Source: Bremia lactucae (Eukaryota > Oomycota > Peronosporomycetes > Peronosporales > Peronosporaceae). Taken from it: a DNA stretch of 64,000 bases. The stretch lies in assembly GCF_004359215.1 (NCBI RefSeq), contig NC_090613.1:2417430-2481429 (forward strand), written 5' to 3'. Of the stretch, positions 1 to 9,164 are shown in pieces. Under the pieces are notes generated by a model that was given only the letters and a program-made list of their open reading frames with translations, had not been told where the DNA came from and ran no database searches. Every line of letters starts with the position of its first letter. The first letter of the stretch is position 1. Both the position numbers and the translations under genes were made by a program.

Positions 1-807
1 CGTTCCTTTCTTCCCGTATCTATTTCGAAGGGAGAGTATTCCGTGGATGCACTAACCAGTGTAGAGTGCGCATACTCTATGCTTCCCAAGTGTTCGGTCA
101 AGTCAGTGCCATGGTAAGATACCATGCATCTGAGTGCGTCTTTTACCACAAGGTTCTGTCGCTCGGTCTGTCCATCGGCTTTAGCCCGATGAGCGGTTGT
201 CATACTTAGACGAACACCGATGATCGTCATCAAAGACTTCCAAAACATGGACGTGAACTTGCTATCTCGGTCACTAATGATAACTTCTGGAAGACCATGG
301 TGTCGAACTACAGCATCAAAAAATACTTTTGCTGTTGTGCATGCATCATTCTTAACGTGCACTGCTGCGTACTTCGTTCGTTTGGACAACTTATCGACAA
401 CCGTAAGGATGGCATCAAATCCATTGGACATAGGAAGCCCTGTTATGAAGTCCATTGACACCACTTGCCAGCAAGCCTCTGGTATTGGAATTGGCATGAG
501 TAATCCGTTTTTTCGTTGATTATCATGTTTCCAACGTGCGCAGGTTTCACAGGTTTTGACATATTCCTTGACGTCTTTCTGCAACGATTTCCAGTAATAC
601 CACTGAGCCACTCGCAAGTATGTTCTGCGATTGCCCGGATGAGCAGCAATTGCCGAATCATGATATTCCGATATTACTTACGTTCGCAAACGGTTGTTGC
701 TGGGCACGCAAAGACGTGTAAGCTTATTTGACGTGCGCAAAAACAGCAAGTCTTCTTGCTTGACAAACAATGAGCTTGCTTCTGAGTTTTTCCATGCTTC
801 TTTAACT
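1..807 (-). pseudogene. Gy-A integrase region of pol (frameshifted, runs off the window)
   Basis: Integrase inserts the retrotransposon cDNA into chromosomes. In the frame continuing to base 1 I read the HHCC zinc module (EYHDS, AHPGNRR, CETC), then the catalytic core: first Asp in SMDFITGLP, second Asp in SDRDSKF, Glu in DGQTERQN. This frame is shifted relative to the upstream pol frame by an indel near 800-807, and carries a TAA at 678-680 just before the zinc module. Downstream it stays open to the window edge. All three catalytic acidic residues remain, so loss of function rests on the frameshift and the stop only. Confidence 0.85.
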
Positions 808-2908
808 CAGCATCTCTGGCGTAGCCTTGTTGAAGTAGCTTGCGAACTTCTGGTGACAACTCGACATACGACGCTGTCATTAAGGTGGCAACTTGCAGAG
901 CCTCAGCCTCCTCCCGGGGCAGAGTTGGCACCGAGGGTGAGCAAAGTAAACGTGTACCTCGTTGTTGGCAACTAGAATCGCACTTATGGAAGTGGATATT
1001 GTCCACGACAGTATCATCAGGCCGGCGCGAGAGTGCATCAGCTACGACGTTTAAAGCACCATTAATGTGGTGTATAGTAAACGTATATTGAGCGAAGGTG
1101 GTCAAGTATCGAGCCAATTTCGGCGAGACTTTCGGATGATGAAGCAGCCAAGAGCAGGCGCTATTGTCCGTGAAAATCTCAAACTGGTGACCATAAAGGT
1201 AATGACGCCATTTGTCTAACCCCGCCTTAATTGCAAATAGCTCCTTTTCATGAGCAGGCCAATTAATCTCATGGACTCCAAGCTTCTTTGAATAAAACGC
1301 TATTGGATGGTCATGTCCATTGAGAAATTGCGATAAAACACATCCCACGCACGACCCTGATGCATCCGTAGTCAGTACAAATGGGCGTGAAAAGTTGGGC
1401 AGAGTCAGCACAGGTGCAGCTTGTAAGGCAGACTTCAGCCTTGCGAAGGAATCTTCCTGTTCTGCATTCCACAGCCATGGAGAATCTTTCTTAACAAGAT
1501 GACTCAATGGCAGAACTATGTGCGCAAACTGATGAATAAAGCGGCGATAATAACCAGCAAGACCAAGAAAACTTTGCAATTCCTTTACGGAGGTAGGTGG
1601 TGGCCATTTAGCGATTGCTTCCGTCTTCGTATTATCAACGGATAATCCTTTGTTGGAAACAGTGTGCCCCAAAAAGCTGACCTCTTGACGCGCAAACTTG
1701 CACTTGCCGATGTGAGCGGATAGCGTTTCCTTGCGTAATACTTCGAACACGATAGCAAGATGGCCAAGATGTTCGTCATAAGAGACGGAAAATATGCAGA
1801 TATCATCCAAATATACCACAACAAATGGGAACTTTCTAAGAAGTACACGCATCAAGCGCGACCAAATGCCAGGCATTCCAGCAAGACCCATCGGAGCAAC
1901 GCACCACTGATACGTCTCATTAGATGTACGAAACGCAGTGTACTTCTTGCTATCCGGATGGATACGCATCTGATGGTACCCCTGAGCTAAGTCAATGACT
2001 GTGAAATAGCTCATACCTTGCATTTTATCGAACAATTCATCGATTCGTGGCAAAGGTATTTTAGGGACGACTGACTTTGAGTTGACGTAACGAAAGTCAA
2101 TCACCCAACGGAGAAAAATGTTTGCGTTTCCGGATCGAATCCATTCCGAACGAGATACACTCGTACCGGTTTTTGGGTCCTTTTTAGGAATACCAAAGAT
2201 GTTTGATACCCACGGCGAGTCTGAAAGCTCGATCCATCCGCGGGAAAGGTTCTCATCGACAAACTTCTGTAAAGCATTTTGTTCAACTTGTGAAAGTCGA
2301 AACGGCGGACGATTACTCGGTTGCGCACCGGGTTGCATATTGATTTCAAATTCAACTGACCGATTAGGAGGCAATGAATTCGGTAACTTCTCCGGAAATA
2401 CATCTTTATAGGAATCAAGTAAAGACTTCAACCGTTTTTCCCGAGGTTTTGTAGATTCCGATTCTTGATAAATTTTGACACGATAGACCTCTTCGTATTT
2501 TGATGTCTTCAATTTCCTTGAAAAGTCGGCAGAGGAAATAATGACCGGTTCAAAAACCTCATCCTGTGGTATGTTACCACCTTTGAACGAAACTTGATGA
2601 GTACGCCAATTTATTATAGGCTCGTGCGCAGTAAACGAAGGCTTACCCAGAATTACATCTTGGGAATTGCTCATTGGCCACTCGATGACCGGAATGTCAG
2701 AAAATTGATTACCATCAAAGAAGATATTTGCGACTCCTTTCTTCACCTTTCTTTTGGTGGTATTAGTGCCGTCGAAACGAAAGACTTGAATTGCCACTTC
2801 AGACGTGACTCGTTGCAGCAACCCCGGCTTTACCACATTGCATGTGGCGCCAGAATCGAGCAATACTTTAACAGCACGATCGTCAAGATGACCCTTTTTG
2901 ACGATCAA
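674..2908 (-). CDS. pol: Gy-A pol polyprotein: protease, reverse transcriptase, RNase H
   Basis: This is a 744-residue open frame. Residues 18-21 are the aspartic protease active site (DSGA). Reverse transcriptase spans about 160-450, with catalytic Asp in VIDLAQGYHQ (D306) and YLDD at 366-369. RNase H spans about 510-630, with TDASG (D515), HEKEL (E556), TDNSA (D581) and VADALSRRPD (D624). The C-terminus is a frameshift product: integrase continues in another frame. The frame opens at a TTG overlapping the gag stop in the -1 frame, so pol is probably made by -1 frameshifting or reinitiation from gag rather than from its own start. Sequence and family both support the call; activity is unknown. 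Confidence 0.92.
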   Translation of the reverse strand: MIVKKGHLDDRAVKVLLDSGATCNVVKPGLLQRVTSEVAIQVFRFDGTNTTKRKVKKGVANIFFDGNQFSDIPVIEWPMSNSQDVILGKPSFTAHEPIINWRTHQVSFKGGNIPQDEVFEPVIISSADFSRKLKTSKYEEVYRVKIYQESESTKPREKRLKSLLDSYKDVFPEKLPNSLPPNRSVEFEINMQPGAQPSNRPPFRLSQVEQNALQKFVDENLSRGWIELSDSPWVSNIFGIPKKDPKTGTSVSRSEWIRSGNANIFLRWVIDFRYVNSKSVVPKIPLPRIDELFDKMQGMSYFTVIDLAQGYHQMRIHPDSKKYTAFRTSNETYQWCVAPMGLAGMPGIWSRLMRVLLRKFPFVVVYLDDICIFSVSYDEHLGHLAIVFEVLRKETLSAHIGKCKFARQEVSFLGHTVSNKGLSVDNTKTEAIAKWPPPTSVKELQSFLGLAGYYRRFIHQFAHIVLPLSHLVKKDSPWLWNAEQEDSFARLKSALQAAPVLTLPNFSRPFVLTTDASGSCVGCVLSQFLNGHDHPIAFYSKKLGVHEINWPAHEKELFAIKAGLDKWRHYLYGHQFEIFTDNSACSWLLHHPKVSPKLARYLTTFAQYTFTIHHINGALNVVADALSRRPDDTVVDNIHFHKCDSSCQQRGTRLLCSPSVPTLPREEAEALQVATLMTASYVELSPEVRKLLQQGYARDAELKKHGKTQKQAHCLSSKKTCCFCARQISLHVFACPATTVCERK

Positions 2909-3882
2909 ATCTTTTCCCAGGAAGCAAAGTCAGCTTCACTTAGTGTAGTGATATTTTCATCTGACACAGTCGCGATGGTTTCTTCTTCGACTGACTCGTT
3001 CTCGAAATAGTTTACGTTTGCACGCTCGCGACGATATCCGTTGCCGCGACTATTTTGCTGGTTCCTGCGCTTGTAACACTGCTGAATCGTGTGCACCAGT
3101 TTTTTGCAGTACGCACACTTTGGTTTATTTGGACGTCGGCTATGGACGCGAGAAGACCTATGAAATGGCCGAGCATTGTCGATTTCCATCAGCTCTGGCT
3201 CATTGTTTAATTCTTTGGCCACATTTGGTGGACCAGGACGAGGGGTTGTTGCGATATGGTGATTATAACCAACCGAATGTGCGCGTTCAAAGTCGAGCGC
3301 CACAGTAATAGCCTCCGACAGTGTATTTCCCCGTCGGTATTGAACTTCTTCTTGCGTTCTTGTTTTTAATCCTCGTTGAAAATAGATTATTTGGTCTATC
3401 TCAGTCATGTCCTCAACTTGCGAAATAATGTGTCGAAATTCTGCAATGTAGTTCATTAAGCCTTTGCAACTGGCTTGTCTCAGCCGATGCAGGTCGTCTC
3501 GAAGACGTTGCTGTAGATCCGCAGGAACAAATTCATTTTCCACTGCTAGAAAAAACTCGTCGACTAAGTGAATTTCTGATTGATGCAGCAAGAATCATTG
3601 TGCTGCTGGTCCGCGCAATGAACTTCCTAGTACAGTAAGTACTTGAGGAGCCATTGCGTCTTCTCTCCACTTCGTACCGCGCGCAATAAAATATTGCTGT
3701 ACTTGCGCGGAATAAAGTCGAACCGACTCTTCACTCCTTCCGCTATACGTCGGTATTCTTAGCCCGTCCACCTTAAGCCCACCTTCTTTTTGGGAGTTAG
3801 CCAAGGATTTGATCAACTCTTGTTGTTGCTGTAGCATATGCATCATTTGCTGCATTAGCTCGGCGTTTGAGGGTTGGCCCAT
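2905..3882 (-). pseudogene. gag: Gy-A gag (nucleocapsid/capsid), one in-frame stop
   Basis: Gag forms the virus-like particle that packages element RNA. The frame opens at the ATG at 3882, giving MGQPSNAELMQQMM and a Gln-rich helix. It contains a capsid-like segment (LRIPTYSGRSEE) and continues through an in-frame TGA at 3595-3597 into a second helical part. Near the C-terminus is a CCHC zinc knuckle (CAYCKKLVHTIQQC). The TGA sits where a Trp codon would fit, suggesting one nonsense mutation rather than two genes. The stop at 2905-2907 overlaps the pol frame. Confidence 0.85.
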
Positions 3883-3917
3883 AATGGAAGAAGATGTGTT
3901 CGGAACTTTTAAAAGAC

Positions 3918-4228
3918 TTAGTTGTTTAGTTTATTTAGGTCTCTTAAGTTTAACCGAAGATCCTTTAAGATGGTGCGTTCGGCTTCTTCCAAAAGCGCGT
4001 CTACTTCGATAGGGAAGCTGATAAAGTGGACCCTTGCTTGGGCAGGGAGGCTTTCTCCATGGTGAGTTGCTTTGCTAAGATCTTTGCAATGCGCCGAGTC
4101 TTTTGTAAAGACGCAAGCAGATCGTTCGCAGTCTTTGAAGACTTTTCACCGTACTCAAAGAGGAAAGCCTTACTGCAGTCAAACGGAATCTGAGTTGTAG
4201 CCTTTCTCTTCTTGCTCATAGAACTCAA
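3918..4228 (-). pseudogene. Gy-A ORF0: small charged protein upstream of gag, frameshifted
   Basis: Between the leader and gag, on the same strand, lies a frame starting MSSMSKKRKATTQ. It runs 75 residues, then continues after a shift near 4003-4008 as VDALLEEAERTILKDL to a TAA at 3918-3920, about 35 nt before the gag ATG. The product would be about 103 residues, Lys/Arg-rich at the N-terminus and helical at the C-terminus. I do not recognise a family. It could be a leader-encoded accessory protein or an old N-terminal extension of gag. No homologue was found in the other elements here. Confidence 0.45.
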
Positions 4229-4544
4229 CGACTTACTTTAGCTCTTGGGCGTAATGCGTTAGAGATTAAACCTTATCCCAGATGGATTAACTGTTTCACC
4301 GAGTTAAGCCGGACCCAACCTCACACAGACTAAGCGACTATATCTGCCTAGGCAGACGCTTAGAATTACAGTGGATACTGAAAGCCACACACTCAAAACT
4401 GTTACGCAGCGCTTCCAAAAAGATGGAGCAGTGAACTGCGAGCGGAAATTCCCACGCTACAAGCAGTACCTTATTGGCTGCGAGCGGAAATCTCTCACGC
4501 TACAAGCAGTACTTTGCAATCCAACGCAGTGCAGTCCCACGAAG

Positions 4545-4764
4545 CGCGAAAGGCGAAGAAGCAAGCGTACAGTAAGGAGGCAAGCGGACGGCGAAGAAGC
4601 GGCAGACGGCGGAGAAGCGGGCGTGCAGCGGAGAGGCGAGCGGACGGCGAAGAAGCGGCAGACGGCGGAAAAGCGGGCGTGCAGCGAAGAGGCGAGCGGA
4701 CGGCGAAGAAGCGGGTGGAGGACGGCGGAGAAGCGGGCGGAGGACGGCGGAGAAGCGGGCGGAG
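4545..4764. repeat. GC-rich minisatellite in the Gy-A leader
   Basis: Purine-rich units such as GGCGAAGAAGCGGCAGACGG and GGACGGCGGAGAAGCGGGC are repeated with small changes, in units of about 18-24 bp and longer composite units of about 57 bp. The tract is open in several frames on both strands, which is a repeat artefact and not evidence of genes. It lies in the transcribed leader between primer site and ORF0. Confidence 0.85.
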
Positions 4765-4784
4765 GACCAACAAGTGCTACCACT
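4763..4784 (-). promoter_or_regulatory. Gy-A primer-binding site
   Basis: On the minus strand, two bases after the LTR end, comes TGGTAGCACTTGTTGGTCC, which begins with the TGG expected opposite a tRNA 3' CCA. The same site with small changes follows LTR-B (27015), LTR-F (19022), LTR-C3 (57430) and LTR-D of D6, so these families appear to share a primer tRNA. I could not identify that tRNA. Confidence 0.7.
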
Positions 4785-5058
4785 TGTCAGGATGTGGGTA
4801 AATTACGACTGAATTAAAATTAGTTTAACTAACCGATACTTTTGGTATACTCCTTAAGGTATCGCCTATCCTTAATCTAATTCTTACTGAGTATCATCTC
4901 TCCTAATTGCGCAAACTTTTTACTTGTTTTTATTATGGCGCATATGTAAAATTAAATTAAAGAAAATGAATGGTTTAAAAGGTAAGTCGAAATGAGTGGT
5001 CAAGGGCTGAGCAAGATGACTGGTCCTTACACTCTTGCCCTGGCCGCCTGTGCTGACA
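4785..5058 (-). repeat. LTR-A, 5' LTR of Gy-A
   Basis: This 274-bp sequence is bounded by the inverted termini TGTCAG and CTGACA, next to the primer-binding site. On its right it meets LINE-type sequence. Only one copy is in the window, so the ends are inferred from termini and primer-site position rather than from a pair of LTRs. Confidence 0.7.
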
Positions 5059-5139
5059 TTAGAAGAGACGGCCTTCTGGCCCACGTACTTATGCACTAGC
5101 GATCCTTAAATAAGTGACCAGATTGGACGCGTCTTACAA

Positions 5140-6500
5140 CTCAGGAAGTACGACAAAATCCGGCCCTGTGCCGTAGCGGATCTTCAAGTGCGACGAGTTG
5201 GGGATCAAACGTACTCGCTTATCATTCCAGCGGTTGGTGAGACTATGTATCAACAAGCTAAGCTGCAACGCTGGGGATCGCTATTCTCCTTAGCGCCCGA
5301 GATTGAAAATCGGTGAACGCCTTGGGGCACAGCGGCTCATAGTGCCGCGTCAGCCACAGCGAGCGTACACGTGGAGCTGTGTCACGACAGGCCATATTCA
5401 AAAGGTTTACAAAGCCCTTGACTTCGACAAGCAAAGTACGATTGACCTGGAGCAAGGGAGTATCGGCATGCACTAGCGCATCGCCCAAACCAACACCGAG
5501 GATCCGAGACGGCAGCTGACTGTCAGAAGCTCCGGAGGGCTCAAGCGGCTGAAGGTATCAGTTTTCAGGCGCATCCGCTCCTGCATGGATTGCCGTGGAA
5601 CTTACCTGACTCCACTGCAAACAAACATATTCTCTCCTTACTGAATAATCAACCGTTTCATAGGTATAAAGGATCGGAATACCTACTGACACAGACGTTG
5701 CGGCGGCTCGAAAGCTCGGCGCGGACAAGTGCATGACAGTCCGCGGCACTCGAGCAGCCGCCTCCAGCGGTCAGAGATAATGGCAACATGCTTACGGAGT
5801 ACCAGGCGTGGGTCGCGTATCGCGTTGCATTAGGGCAACTCAACCTATACCATGCAGGCCGGGAACGTAACAACAGTTGCCGTAAGCTTCACTGCTGTCA
5901 CGGAGTCAAAGAGATGCTGGAACACATCTTCTGCACTTGCCCCTGCGCGCAAGGCTGTTGGCAGAAGCTCATCTGCCACTGGACTGGAGAACAATGAGAG
6001 CTAGAGGTTCTCCAGGGCTTCCTAGATCAAAGTGTAAGCAGGCGGGCACCGGAGGCTTCCTAGATCAAAGAGTAAGCTGGCGGGCACCGGAGCTTTCCAA
6101 AGTAATTACGGAGCATCTTCGCCGAGACCATCCGGATAAGGCTACCGCCTACAAATCCGATATGGAAGCGTATGTGGTTCATCGTGAGCAGCATCTGTAT
6201 CAACACCTGTGGGCTCAACGAATCCGAGTGACATTCAGAACGCGGTCGTGACTATCCACAGCAGCGTCGCGGAGTGTGAGGCAAGTCAGAGCAATAGGGA
6301 AGCAAGAAAGTCGGCGAGCGGACTCCCAATTACACGGTTTGCGTCTGATAAAATGTCAACGCCGGCTGGCAAGACAACCCCCGAGAGCCGTCACCGACAT
6401 TGGAAAGTCCCGTACAGCCACCGGACTCGACTGAGAAGGCGGCGTTGCTTACCAGGCTTAGGAAATTTTAGACATTATGTTACCCATAAGTTAAATAAAG
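5140..6500 (+). pseudogene. Non-LTR (LINE-type) retrotransposon, 3' end of reverse transcriptase ORF
   Basis: Several plus-strand frames join into one protein C-terminus. From about 5149: SLIIPAVGETMYQQAKLQRW. From about 5510: RRAQAAEGISFQAHPLL leading to LHGLPWNLPDSTANK (5582). From 5788: a zinc-binding RT C-terminal domain (HCCHGVKEMLEHIF, then CTCPCAQGCWQK). From 6100: VITEHLRRDHPDKATAYK to LWAQRIRV. This matches the zf-RVT region of LINE ORF2 proteins. Frameshifts, a TGA near 5734 and the 38-bp tandem duplication at 6016-6091 break it. The RT palm and endonuclease are absent, as expected for a 5'-truncated copy. I see no clear poly(A) tail. Confidence 0.75.
6016..6091 (+). repeat. 38-bp tandem duplication in the LINE fragment
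   Basis: Two adjacent 38-bp copies starting GGCTTCCTAGATCAAAG (6016-6053 and 6054-6091) differ at two bases. The length is not a multiple of three, so the duplication shifts the frame. Confidence 0.9.
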
Positions 6501-6514
6501 ATGTAGTGATATAG

Positions 6515-6792
6515 TACTGATAGCAGTACTATTCATCCTACACTGATTACTGTGATCAGTACTTAGCAAAAGGTGCCCCGTTACAGATATTTTGATTGGC
6601 TAAAATAATTTCGTTTGTTACTGGGGTGGGTCTAGACATTCCGTGTCATAAAATGCTTATTAACTTGGTCGAATGGGGCTGCTGACGAACTTGGCTGCGT
6701 TTTTGTCTTTTTCTTAATGAATCGCTACTCGTTAGTGAAGTGTAACGGGGCACATTCTGCTAGTACTGATAACAGTACTAGTCAGCCTACAC
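6515..6792. repeat. Foldback of LTR-C ends
   Basis: GT GCCCCGTTACA at 6573-6585 is the exact inverse of TGTAACGGGGCAC at 6741-6753, about 155 bp apart. Both flanks carry the AGTACTG...CAGTACT hairpin and CCTACACTGATTAC, which belong to the 3' end of LTR-C. This looks like two LTR-C termini in opposite orientation with unrelated sequence between them. Confidence 0.6.
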
Positions 6793-7402
6793 TGATTACT
6801 GCAACGGGCTAACAGCCTTAAATTACATGCCCGTTAAGTACACTTTATGTATTGAGGTGTACCGTAACATAATTTTTTTCCTATAGGAGAAATGATAAAT
6901 ACTATTTCTTATGAGAGGAAATAAATAATAAAGTACAAAGTTATTATCTTTATTAATTTGACATAATAATTTTAATATAACAAATTTTGTAATATTGACG
7001 CAATCAGATATGACTCCTATTGATTGGTTGATATAAGTTTAAATCAACCACGCCATTTGTTATAAGATACGATTGTGCGGTGCGCAAGTAAGCGCCATAA
7101 ATAGTTTGTTATTAATATAATTAAGTCAGTAGATAGAAGATTGTTACGTGGGAGCTCAATATATTAATACAGTATTACTTTTTCCCTACTCTAAAGCCTT
7201 AGAACTAACCTTTGGTAGCAAAGACTAATTAGCTACCTATGATCTTCCTCTGACGTCGTGTACATGAAGTAACCGAGCCCCCCACCATTATTGTGATCGG
7301 TGTAGGTTGTCTAGTACTGTTAGCAGTACTAGCAAAGGGTGCCTCGTTAAACTGAGCGCGAAGGTCAATTAACTCGTGTAACGGTAATTGACCTGTCACT
7401 CA
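6793..7402 (+). repeat. Start of an LTR-D, split by an LTR-C insertion
   Basis: 6793-6856 (AACGGGCTAACAGCC, CCCGTTAAGTACAC) and 7357-7402 (AAGGTCAATTAACTCGTG, ATTGACCTGTCACTC) are consecutive in the intact LTR-D of D6 (53890 backwards). They are separated here by the LTR-C at 6857-7351. LTR-D then breaks off at 7402, where gag of D1 begins in mid-gene. Confidence 0.7.
6857..7351 (+). repeat. Solo LTR-C inside LTR-D
   Basis: The 495-bp LTR starts GTGTACCGTAACA and ends with the hairpin CTAGTACTGTTAGCAGTACT and GTGCCTCGTTAA. It aligns along its length with LTR-C at 26449/33665, 52712 and 56961. It is flanked by TTGAG (6852-6856) and CTGAG (7352-7356), a near-perfect 5-bp target duplication. 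No internal region is attached, so it is a solo LTR left by LTR-LTR recombination. Confidence 0.75.
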
Positions 7403-8060
7403 GGACGACACTCGGACGGTGTCGTACGCCATGTCCCAGTTGTGCGACAAGGCCTCAGAGTGGGCTTACTCGGCGCTTATGGCGGACGGTAAATTATTCC
7501 TTTCCTAGGCGATCTTTAAGACAAAAATTTGCGCCACGTATCAGCCGCTGAGCAACGAAATGTTGCTTCAGGCGCGCTTCTCTGGATAGCGACAGCCGAA
7601 GCGATCCCTGCAAGAATATGTGCAGGAGATGCGCTTGCTGTCGGCGTTCATTGTTGGGGGTCCGATGCCAGGTCACATTAAGGTGCCCACGTTTATGAAC
7701 GGACTGCCGCACGGCTCATCGCTAAAGGCCCTTTTTAGAAAGATGACGTCGACGATATAAGAGTAATTTCAAATTGCCTTAGTGAGAAGTCCTACAACGG
7801 TGCCTCAACGACAGCTTAATATAATTCGTCGGCAAATTGTAGCAGACTACGTCTGCTACAAGTACGGCAAGCGCGGTCATATGATGGCTCGCTGCTATGC
7901 CAGAGTCCCCGCTGGGGCTAAGACGCCCAGCAAGAGGCCTCCCTAACCAAAGGGTGATGGCAAGAACCACAAAACGCGTGAGTTCTGCATTAACCACTAA
8001 GGGTTCGGTAGATGCAGGAGTGCAGTAGGGGCGGGATGACCTACTGACGCGGACTCTGAA
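7403..8060 (+). pseudogene. gag: D1 gag, 5'-truncated
   Basis: The frame begins inside the capsid region (DKASEWAYSALMADGK), then SLQEYVQEMRLLSA, GHIKVPTFMNGLPHG, and a zinc knuckle at about 7850 (CYKYGKRGHMMARC, where the second Cys has become Tyr). Stops at 7507-7509 and later frameshifts break it. Homologous gag stretches are in D2 (11486), D4 (61578) and D5 (18480). Confidence 0.8.
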
Positions 8061-8084
8061 GCTACCTCTGAGTTCAGTTATCGA

Positions 8085-8455
8085 GTGGGTAGCATGTTCC
8101 CTGAGGTCTCGAAATTTCGGACCTCAACCCTGCAGGTCTATAGCGCTCGAGTACGAGGCTATGACCAGGTGATGACCCTTCTCGTGGATTCGGGTGCATG
8201 CCAGAATTTTGTTAAACTCGCGGCTCTAAGAAAGAGGCTGGCGGTGTTTGAGATATTTTGCCAGGATGGCAAGCGAGAAGAGGCGACCGTTTATTTAGCG
8301 AATGGCGCGCTCGTAAAAATTCTGAGGGAGTTCAAGTTGAACTCGCCCTCAGTTCTAGTGTCTTCTCCTGTAGAGCGAAGTTCACAGTGCTAGGTATGGA
8401 GAGTCCGTATGACCTCATCCTAGGCATGCTAAAGTTGGCCAGAAACCAACCATGA
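8085..8455 (+). pseudogene. D1 aspartic protease
   Basis: The retroviral-type protease motif is LLVDSGACQNFVKLAALRK (active site DSGA, about 8193-8204). After a frameshift near 8320 comes the flap-end motif MESPYDLILGMLK. In other Gypsy proteases ILG follows the same way. The preceding stretch (FRTSTLQVYSARVRGYDQ) is conserved in D2 and D4. Confidence 0.8.
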
Positions 8456-8459
8456 ATAG

Positions 8460-9140
8460 ACAGGTGTACGCACACAGTCGCTAACTTTACGCAGGACATC
8501 GGGAAGACTGTGCTCCTGCGAGAGACTTGTGCAACTGATGTCGTGTACACCACAGTTGAGGTTGTCTTGACGGGATGTCAAACTTCATCAAGTCCCACCC
8601 AGCTCGGAGAGACAGGTGTAGTGAAAAGGACGATTGCAAGAAGTCATGCGTTCAATGGTCCTGCTCAGAGCCGAGAGCCTGTGGCAGTAGACAGAGAGCT
8701 GACAGGAAGTCAAGCGTCACAAGGACCGGCACAGAGCCTAAAACCTGGTGTGGTTGGAAAGGGTGTGTTAGCACCCGCTCCCCAGTCAAAGGTCGTGGTG
8801 ACTCGAAAACGAGTACCAGACAAATAAGGACGATGAAAGGCACGTCAGAACGAGTGACCTCTGGTTCGGTCCTGACAAAAGAGGACAGGCTTTCGAACGA
8901 GGTGTTCGAGGCCGTCGAAGACGAAATGGTGGAGGCATTCTCAGTTGAGGTGCTCCGGCAAGTCTTAAATATGCCGAGGAGATAGTAAAACTCCCGGAGA
9001 TGCCGTGGGATCTGTTCCTTGCCGAACTTAAGGAAGGAAATATCCACGAAGTAGTCGCATTAGTTCCAGAAAAGAACTTAATGGACAGTTTGTCGTCGTC
9101 TTCATTAGACGAAAGCGTCTCGGAGACGAACAAAAGGAAA
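8460..9140 (+). pseudogene. D1 protease-RT linker, repetitive Ser/Gln-rich
   Basis: The open stretch at 8510-8827 has two related modules (TGCQTSSSPTQLGETGVVKR; LTGSQASQGPAQSLKP). The same modules occur in D2 (12960-13330) and D3 (29200-29580). Past a stop come NEVFEAVEDEMVEAF and the sequence leading into RT. No enzyme motif is visible; it looks like a disordered spacer in the polyprotein. Confidence 0.65.
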
Positions 9141-9164
9141 CGGTTCGCTGCTCAAAGCTGTATG

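Larger units (their letters stand above)
1..5058 (-). mobile_element. Gy-A: Ty3/Gypsy LTR retrotransposon, minus strand, truncated by window edge
   Basis: Read leftwards, the order is LTR (5058-4785), primer-binding site, a GC-rich leader, a small extra ORF, gag, then pol with protease, reverse transcriptase, RNase H and integrase, still open at base 1. This order (integrase last) defines Ty3/Gypsy. The 3' LTR lies outside the window, so no target duplication can be read. Damage is light: one stop in gag, a frameshift and one stop in the integrase zinc region. It is the best-preserved pol in the window. Confidence 0.9.

Noticed and set aside
220..519. 99-codon plus-strand frame near the left edge
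   Set aside because: It is complementary to the well-conserved Gy-A integrase core on the minus strand.
4457..4817. Overlapping open frames of about 90-150 codons on both strands
   Set aside because: They lie in a GC-rich minisatellite that avoids stops in several frames, and the residues are simple Arg/Ser/Pro/Gly repeats.
5258..5488. 76-codon minus-strand open frame that looks protein-like
   Set aside because: The plus strand of the same DNA joins into the LINE C-terminus (SLIIPAVGETMYQQ through HCCHGVKEMLEH), so the minus frame is its shadow.
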